DNA of 8,771 nucleotides from Candidatus Nanohaloarchaea archaeon. GTDB lineage: Archaea; EX4484-52; GLR71. The stretch spans positions 1 through 8,771 of the forward strand of contig DAOVVY010000027.1 of NCBI GenBank assembly GCA_030636885.1, given 5' to 3'. The notes under the pieces were generated by a model that made no database searches, was not told where the DNA came from, and was given only the letters and a program-made list of their open reading frames with translations. The translations under genes were made by a program, and so were the position numbers. How positions within the stretch are numbered: the first letter of the stretch is position 1; each line of letters starts with the position of its first letter. Shown here one piece after another: positions 4,905 to 8,771 of this stretch.

Positions 4905-6803
4905 ATGTTTGAAATAAAATCAAGAGATGCCTGTGCGAGAATTTGTGACTGGAAAATTGGTAAGTATAAGGTGTGTACACCTAATATCGCGATAGTTGTT
5001 AATCCTGATAAGCAGATAGTTACACCTCGTGAATTAAAAGATATATTTGGTGCTGAAATTATAATTACGAATGCCTATATCATTAGAAATTCTAAAAAAG
5101 CAAAAGATATTGAGAAAGAGGGTATGCATAAAGTATATGATTGGGATGGACCTATATATACCGATAGTGGTACCTTTCAGATGTATTCGCACGGGTCTGT
5201 AAAAATAAGCCCAGAAGAGACAATTGCATATCAAAAAAAGATTGGTTCTGACATAATAACGCCTCTTGATCTTTTCACGTTACCTAAAGATAATCAAGAG
5301 GTTGCTGATAAAAAATTGGTAGATACTCTCTTTCGGATTGAAGATGCACGAGAGTCTGTAACCTCTCAGAATCTTGTTGGGCCTGTCCAGGGTGGCAGAT
5401 TTATGGAACTTAGGGCGCGTGCAGCACAAAAGGTAGGTAAACTTGGTGTTGATGTGTTTGCGATTGGAGGGATTGTACCTTTGATGGAAAAATATAATTT
5501 TACAAAGCTTATTGAGACTGTCATGACCGTTAAGATGAATATGCCTCTTAACAAACCTGTACATGCATTTGGTTGTGGGCATCCTATGCTTTTTTCATTG
5601 CTGACTTTATTGGGTGTTGATCTTTTTGATTCTGCAGCATATGCACTTTATGCAGAGGATAGAAGGTATATGACTGTTACTGGTACTTTGAAAGTTGATG
5701 ATATTAGTGAACTTCCATGTAATTGTCCTGCTTGTTCTGGTAAGAAACCAAAAGATATGAAAATGCGAGATATAGCTATGCATAACCTTTATGTTACGTT
5801 TCAGGAAATTAAGACAATAAGGCAGGCAATAGTTGATGGTACTCTTTTTGAGCTTGTTGAGATGCGTGTTCGTGCGCATCCTGCACTTTTTGATGCATAT
5901 CTTCGATTAATTGCAAATTCTGAGTATATGGAATTTATGGAAAAGTTCGATCCAATGACTAAAAATCGGGCATTTTTTTATACTGGTAGTGTGTCTTTAG
6001 ATAGACCGGTGGTTGCGAGAGTTACTAAACGATTGGCAGAAAGATATGTTCCTCCTAAGGGGCGGGATGGGTATATTGTGCGTTCTTTTGAACGGTTTGC
6101 TAAATCTACAAAGTCATCTCATTTTGTTATGATGGATAATCTTTATGGCGCCGTACCTTCAGAATTGCTTAATATGTATCCGTTTGGGCAAACAATTGTT
6201 CCAACAAGTGTTTCAAAAAATCTTTTGTGTAATTCTGAAAAAGCGATTAATGGATATATTTCAAAGTATAAGTCTTATTATCCTAAATTTCATATCTTGT
6301 CTAAATATAAAGATATAAAAGACCTTGCCGATTTTGATAAAAAACCAGTAGACCATATTCTTGAGGCGCGATCAATATTGATGTATCAGTATGGAAAAGG
6401 TGCAGAGAAAATACTTACTGGTGATATCAAGCTTGAGATATCAAGAAAGACAGGACGTTTGCGTCGTATTTATGTTGGGGCAGATATTCTTGGCACGCTT
6501 CGTGCGGAGGATGGTTTTTTTATACCTGCTAAACTTGGGGCTGAAAGGTTGATGGGTGTACTTTTGAAACCTGCATACCGTGTTGTGGTATCCGATGATG
6601 CGGTTCCCTTTGTTCGTGAGGGGAAAAGTGTGTTTTCTAAATTTGTAATTAATGCGGATGTTGATATACGCCCTTATGATGAAGTATTGATTGTTGATTC
6701 TTTAGATAATCTTATTGGTACTGGAAAATGTATACTTAATGCTGATGAGATGATGGATTTTAAAGAAGGTGTGGCGGTTAAGACACGTCTTGGGTTCTCT
6801 TAA
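4905..6803 (+). CDS. tgtA: Archaeosine tRNA-guanine transglycosylase (ArcTGT)
   Basis: This enzyme swaps guanine 15 in the tRNA D-loop for the free base preQ0, the first tRNA-level step to archaeosine. The protein has 632 residues from ATG 4905, slightly longer than the roughly 580 of characterised homologues. The catalytic barrel fills about 1-330. It contains TDSGTFQ with the general-acid Asp at about 87, GPVQGG near 159-164 in the substrate pocket, and DLFDSAAYALYAEDRRYMT with the nucleophile Asp at about 242. The zinc site PCNCPACSG has Cys 272, 274 and 277 plus His 293 (AMHNLY). Residues about 340-550 are the archaeal-specific C1/C2 domains, and about 558-632 is a PUA domain (FVINADVDIRPYDEVLIVD, GTGKCIL) that grips the acceptor stem. 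All key residues are intact. The start MFEIKSRDACARI aligns with the family start; the upstream GTG at 4893 would add four residues. The gene is probably transcribed alone. The RaSEA-ArcS fusion upstream supplies the later steps. Confidence 0.96.
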   Translation: MFEIKSRDACARICDWKIGKYKVCTPNIAIVVNPDKQIVTPRELKDIFGAEIIITNAYIIRNSKKAKDIEKEGMHKVYDWDGPIYTDSGTFQMYSHGSVKISPEETIAYQKKIGSDIITPLDLFTLPKDNQEVADKKLVDTLFRIEDARESVTSQNLVGPVQGGRFMELRARAAQKVGKLGVDVFAIGGIVPLMEKYNFTKLIETVMTVKMNMPLNKPVHAFGCGHPMLFSLLTLLGVDLFDSAAYALYAEDRRYMTVTGTLKVDDISELPCNCPACSGKKPKDMKMRDIAMHNLYVTFQEIKTIRQAIVDGTLFELVEMRVRAHPALFDAYLRLIANSEYMEFMEKFDPMTKNRAFFYTGSVSLDRPVVARVTKRLAERYVPPKGRDGYIVRSFERFAKSTKSSHFVMMDNLYGAVPSELLNMYPFGQTIVPTSVSKNLLCNSEKAINGYISKYKSYYPKFHILSKYKDIKDLADFDKKPVDHILEARSILMYQYGKGAEKILTGDIKLEISRKTGRLRRIYVGADILGTLRAEDGFFIPAKLGAERLMGVLLKPAYRVVVSDDAVPFVREGKSVFSKFVINADVDIRPYDEVLIVDSLDNLIGTGKCILNADEMMDFKEGVAVKTRLGFS

Positions 6804-6817
6804 TTTTTTATTTTTAA
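6804..6817 (+). terminator. Oligo-T terminator after tgtA
   Basis: The stop codon is followed at once by TTTTTTATTTTTAA, a U-rich run suited to archaeal termination. The next gene has its own TATA box. Confidence 0.5.
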
Positions 6818-6828
6818 TTACCCAAAAT

Positions 6829-6838
6829 GATATATACT
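6829..6838 (+). promoter_or_regulatory. TATA box of the four-helix membrane protein gene
   Basis: GATATATACT follows the A-rich CCCAAAAT, a BRE-like stretch. The predicted transcript start is near 6859, giving a leader of about 32 bases that includes the Shine-Dalgarno site. Confidence 0.5.
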
Positions 6839-6877
6839 CTAAAATGTAAGTATCTGTACCTGATTCTTGTATTTTTC

Positions 6878-6884
6878 AGGAGGT
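6878..6884 (+). promoter_or_regulatory. Strong Shine-Dalgarno site that sets the start at 6891
   Basis: AGGAGGT, the best ribosome-binding site in the window, lies 6 bases before ATG 6891. It rules out the upstream TTG at 6867, which would place this site inside the coding sequence. Confidence 0.8.
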
Positions 6885-6890
6885 TTTCAT

Positions 6891-7265
6891 ATGGCTAAAA
6901 GAAAAACTATTGCGGATTTTAAGCATGCAGAAAAAGTTGGTACTTTTTCATTTTTTCTTGGTATCGCTCTTGCAGTAATTGCAGGACTTCCAGGATCAGT
7001 ACCTACAGCTACTGCAACTATGGCACCACTTATATTGACAGTTTTTGGTCTTATTGTGGGTTTTTTGAATATCAATGATGATGAGGTAAAACCATTCTTG
7101 ATTGCAACAATTGCGTTACTTGTTGTTATGCGGGGAGGCATTGAAGAATTACCACTTATTGGGGCATATCTTGTTGACATGGTTCGATACATATCATTCT
7201 TTGTTTCAGCAGCAGCATTGGTTGTTGCATTGAAGGCAATTCATGATATTGCAAAAACAAGGTAA
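6891..7265 (+). CDS. Four-helix membrane protein, conserved hypothetical
   Basis: The protein has 124 residues, starting MAKRKTIADFKHAEK, with hydrophobic segments at about 17-34, 43-59, 67-81 and 96-116 and a basic C-terminus (IHDIAKTR). The loop after helix 2 reads GFLNINDDEVKPFLIATIAL. From memory this 'GliVGflNi...e..pFLia.iAL' pattern recurs in small membrane proteins of DPANN archaea, but I cannot name a family or role. A strong Shine-Dalgarno site and good promoter suggest high expression. Base use is less AT-biased than in the six-helix orphan at 1793-2473, as expected of a well-expressed core gene. It ends 24 bases before the convergent OB-fold gene. Confidence 0.8.
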   Translation: MAKRKTIADFKHAEKVGTFSFFLGIALAVIAGLPGSVPTATATMAPLILTVFGLIVGFLNINDDEVKPFLIATIALLVVMRGGIEELPLIGAYLVDMVRYISFFVSAAALVVALKAIHDIAKTR

Positions 7266-7271
7266 GTATTA

Positions 7272-7291
7272 CCTTTTTTCTTTTTTCTTTT
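7272..7291 (+). terminator. T-run terminator after the four-helix protein gene
   Basis: CCTTTTTTCTTTTTTCTTTT starts 7 bases past the TAA stop. The run reaches the stop codon of the convergent OB-fold gene at 7290-7292. Confidence 0.55.
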
Positions 7292-7652
7292 ATTGTTTTG
7301 TGATTGTATCTCCTATTATTTCTACAGTGCCTTTGTATATCTCAATTTTACCAGTTATGCAGACATAACTGTTTGTTGTTAGGTTTTTGATTGTTTCAAA
7401 GAATACGCTGTCTATTGATGTTTTTTCAGATTCAATTATGATGAATGTGTTTTTTGTTGAAGTTTTTATGTTTGTTATTTTTCCACACGTTGAGATATAG
7501 TCTCCTTGAAACGTTTCATCTATATTTTTTATTAGTATTGTCTTTGGCGTGAATGTGTGGGTTGTAGATATCAATATGAGTATCCCTATTATAAATATTG
7601 ACATGCTTAATAATGTTATTTCACGTGAATGTATTGTTTTATTTTTGTTCAT
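7290..7652 (-). CDS. Membrane-anchored OB-fold protein
   Basis: The 120-residue protein has a short basic start (MNKNKTIHSR), one hydrophobic segment at about 13-30 (TLLSMSIFIIGILILIST), and a single soluble domain at about 46-120. That domain reads as a five-strand OB fold: YISTCGKITNIKT, NTFIIIESEKTSIDSVFF, then YVCITGKIEIYKGTVEIIGD. The pattern 'G.v..........i.D....i.vv.......G..v.v.G.v..y.G..EI' is that of nucleic-acid-binding OB (tRNA_anti-like) domains. The helix near the start would anchor it with the OB fold probably outside the cytoplasm, so the ligand might be DNA taken up or secreted, or another polymer; this is inference. Its ATG shares a base with the TAA of the Asn/Thr-rich frame upstream (TAATG), a typical coupled junction. 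The role is unknown. Confidence 0.7.
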   Translation of the reverse strand: MNKNKTIHSREITLLSMSIFIIGILILISTTHTFTPKTILIKNIDETFQGDYISTCGKITNIKTSTKNTFIIIESEKTSIDSVFFETIKNLTTNSYVCITGKIEIYKGTVEIIGDTITKQ

Positions 7653-7723
7653 TATATCTCTGTGTTTGTTGGAGTTAATATGTATTGGTTACCACCGGTT
7701 GTGGTTACTTTGTGTTGGAGGTA

Positions 7724-7867
7724 CTATCTGTGTGGGTACTGTTGCGTGAATGATGAATGTTTCGGTGTGTGGTATTTGTATTTGTGATAGTTTGTATTTC
7801 GCGAAGAGTAATTAGGGTCTGTTCTGTTCACGTGAATGTCTATTGTGGTGGTTGTGTTTGGTGTCAT
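7724..7867 (-). CDS. Asn/Thr/His-rich small frame, possibly continuing through an in-frame TAG
   Basis: From ATG 7867 the frame encodes 47 residues, beginning MTPNTTTTIDIHVNRTD, rich in Asn, Thr, His and Tyr and probably disordered, to a TAG at 7724. The same frame then stays open for 23 more codons (YLQHKVTTTGGNQYILTPTNT) to a TAA at 7652. That TAA overlaps the start of the OB-fold gene as TAATG. The coupled junction and unchanged composition hint that the real gene is 7652-7867 with TAG read as an amino acid, or that it was broken by a point mutation. The frame is also open upstream of the ATG for about 37 codons with similar composition but no ATG, GTG or TTG. No Shine-Dalgarno site is visible. 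A TATA-like TTATTTAAATAA lies at 7944-7955. No family is recognised, and it may not be a gene. Confidence 0.35.
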   Translation of the reverse strand: MTPNTTTTIDIHVNRTDPNYSSRNTNYHKYKYHTPKHSSFTQQYPHR

Positions 7868-8173
7868 TTCAATATTATTTGGTTGGCTGTGGTTAAATTG
7901 GTTTATGTATGTGCCTATATTGGTTTTTGAGTTAGGATTTGTGTTATTTAAATAACTATATCTATGATGTTCTATGGATTTATTTCACGTAGTTTGTATG
8001 TTTTTTGTTCACGTTAAATTAATTTGATTAAAATGTTGTTTAAATAAAAATTTGTGTGTATGTATATTTATACGGTGTAATGTTTCAAAATCGTTATAAT
8101 AACAGTTATATTTATATTCTTTTTGCATAAATTAATAAATGGGTTTGGTTCACATTAACAGAGGGATATTCAC
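7868..8173. other. AT-rich divergent intergenic region
   Basis: No gene with a start codon is visible here. The region holds a minus-strand TATA-like element (7944-7955), four of the TTCACRT elements, and very AT-rich stretches (about 8010-8070 and 8090-8142). Plus-strand TATA-like sequences lie at about 8106-8120 and 8127-8139, the second well placed for a transcript beginning near 8158. A Shine-Dalgarno-like GAGG lies at 8161-8164, before the ATPase start. Confidence 0.5.
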
Positions 8174-8771
8174 ATGAACAAAAATATGAATGATGATTCT
8201 TGGTTCTCGCAATTTGATTGGATTGGTAATCCGTTCACGTTAGAGATACAACCGTCTCTTTTTGTTGGATATTCAAAAGAAGTTAAAGAGATTGTTAGGT
8301 CTTTAGATGAAGGACAAAAATTTATACTTATTACTGGGTCTACCGGTGCTGGTAAAACAACATTTCTTAAATGGTTATGTGATAAATATGATGTTATATA
8401 TCTTCCTAAACCTCCACTTGATGAGAAAGAACTTGTAGATATATTTAAGGCAACCTATCTTAAACCTAATTTTTTTCAAAGATTGTTTCATTTGAATGGT
8501 ATAAATTTATATAATCTTGCTGAAGTGTTTAATAAAAGAAACAAGAATAAGAAAGTTATATTATTGGTTGATGAAGCACATGAGACTAAAGTTCATGTAC
8601 TTGAATGGTTACGGTCAATATCTGATCAGATATATGGTATGTCATTAGTCCTTGCAGGACTTCCAAAACTTAAAGGGGATTATCTTGAAACACTTGAAAC
8701 TCTTGCACAAAGAGTATCCTCGGAGGTTGAATTAAAAGCATTGTCTAAAGAGGATTCAGTCAATCTTGTAA
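8174..8771 (+). CDS. AAA+ ATPase of the ORC/ExeA-like type, N-terminal part, cut by the window edge
   Basis: The 199 visible residues contain a short lead (WFSQFDWIGNPFTLEIQPSLFVGYSKEV), then Walker A GSTGAGKTT (55-63) and Walker B VILLVDEAHE (128-137). A sensor-1-like strand MSLVLAGLPKL (156-166) and LAQRVSSEVELKALSKED (178-194) follow. The 'DEAhe....LeWLRsisD......LvlaGlP.L......l.qRv...v.L..Ls.ed' run is that of the AAA_22/ExeA-GspA/TniB group, and the 'NPF...i.p..fvGy..Ev' opening resembles archaeal Cdc6/Orc-like proteins. It hydrolyses ATP and probably acts on DNA or in an assembly; the partner is unknown, since the C-terminal part lies outside. ATG 8174 is chosen for the upstream GAGG (8161-8164); ATG 8186 is an alternative. 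TTCACRT repeats surround its promoter. Confidence 0.75.
   Translation, partial: MNKNMNDDSWFSQFDWIGNPFTLEIQPSLFVGYSKEVKEIVRSLDEGQKFILITGSTGAGKTTFLKWLCDKYDVIYLPKPPLDEKELVDIFKATYLKPNFFQRLFHLNGINLYNLAEVFNKRNKNKKVILLVDEAHETKVHVLEWLRSISDQIYGMSLVLAGLPKLKGDYLETLETLAQRVSSEVELKALSKEDSVNLV

Larger units (their letters stand above)
7620..8240. repeat. Cluster of TTCACRT elements around the AAA+ ATPase promoter
   Basis: Seven copies of TTCACGT or TTCACAT lie at 7620, 7827, 7984, 8008, 8149, 8169 and 8234. Two are the perfect palindrome TTCACGTGAA, and these share an identical 13-bp TTCACGTGAATGT. Related CGTGAATG half-sites occur at about 7549 and 7745. Only about two further copies were seen by eye in the other 7.6 kb. 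The two 13-bp copies fall in different codon frames of two minus-strand frames, so coding does not explain them. The copy at 8169 overlaps the ATPase start codon. They may be operators or iterons of an origin; this is inference. Confidence 0.45.

Noticed and set aside
5034..5879. Several open frames on the minus strand inside tgtA
   Set aside because: They are antisense to an intact, conserved enzyme, show no recognisable domains and have no promoters or ribosome sites.
6887..7192. Minus-strand frame of 101 codons opposite the four-helix protein
   Set aside because: The plus-strand gene has a strong Shine-Dalgarno site, a promoter and coherent helices; the antisense frame has none.
7688..7708. 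Hairpin GTTACCAC-CGGTT-GTGGTTAC as a terminator or RNA
   Set aside because: It has one mismatch, no adjoining T run, and lies inside the Asn/Thr-rich frame; it may be incidental.
7549..7749. Plus-strand frame of 66 codons opposite the OB-fold start
   Set aside because: It has no ribosome site or promoter, and overlaps the better-supported OB-fold gene and the TAATG junction.
1..8771. tRNA, rRNA, CRISPR arrays and insertion sequences
   Set aside because: No T-loop GGTTCRA pattern with a cloverleaf, no regularly spaced direct repeats and no transposase-like frame or terminal inverted repeats were found.

Overview
This is an AT-rich archaeal window. The archaeal assignment rests on the gene content, namely archaeosine tRNA-guanine transglycosylase (tgtA) and the archaeosine radical-SAM enzyme RaSEA. 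It also rests on the promoters: A-rich BRE followed by TATA boxes, about 25 bases upstream of start codons that are often leaderless. Shine-Dalgarno sites appear only on some genes. A small four-helix membrane protein at 6891-7265 looks, from memory only, like a family common in DPANN genomes, so an uncultured small-genome archaeon is my guess, held with low confidence. All seven complete conventional genes end in TAA.

Layout. Positions 1-1709 (minus) hold an apparent two-gene operon: a RaSEA protein fused to an ArcS-type core domain, followed 18 bases later by the N-terminal part of an M24 (Xaa-Pro) peptidase that runs off the window. Divergent from it is a six-helix orphan membrane protein (1793-2473, plus). 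It converges on an EamA/DMT-type transporter (2539-3411, minus). Upstream of that is a zinc-ribbon protein (3459-3920, minus), divergent from a small winged-helix protein (4053-4307, plus). Their shared promoter region carries a perfect 12-bp inverted repeat around a central dyad.

The 585 bases between the winged-helix gene and tgtA are not empty. A strong BRE/TATA (4446-4463) precedes an unusually long leader that folds into an extended hairpin with a kink-turn and a cUNCGg tetraloop (4495-4586). A Shine-Dalgarno site follows, then a 29-residue single-helix membrane peptide (4609-4698). This structured leader with a micropeptide is the strongest candidate for an undescribed element. tgtA (4905-6803) follows with its own promoter, then the four-helix membrane protein.

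On the minus strand, 7867-7290 encodes a membrane-anchored OB-fold protein. Directly upstream is an Asn/Thr-rich small frame with an in-frame TAG that reads on to a TAATG junction with the OB-fold start. The right end holds the N-terminal part of an AAA+ ATPase (8174 onward). A cluster of TTCACRT elements at 7620-8240, including two identical 13-bp copies read in different codon frames, lies around its promoter and could be operators or an origin-like array.

Functionally, tgtA and the RaSEA-ArcS fusion belong to one pathway: preQ0 insertion at tRNA position 15, then conversion to archaeosine. The other genes have no clear shared role.
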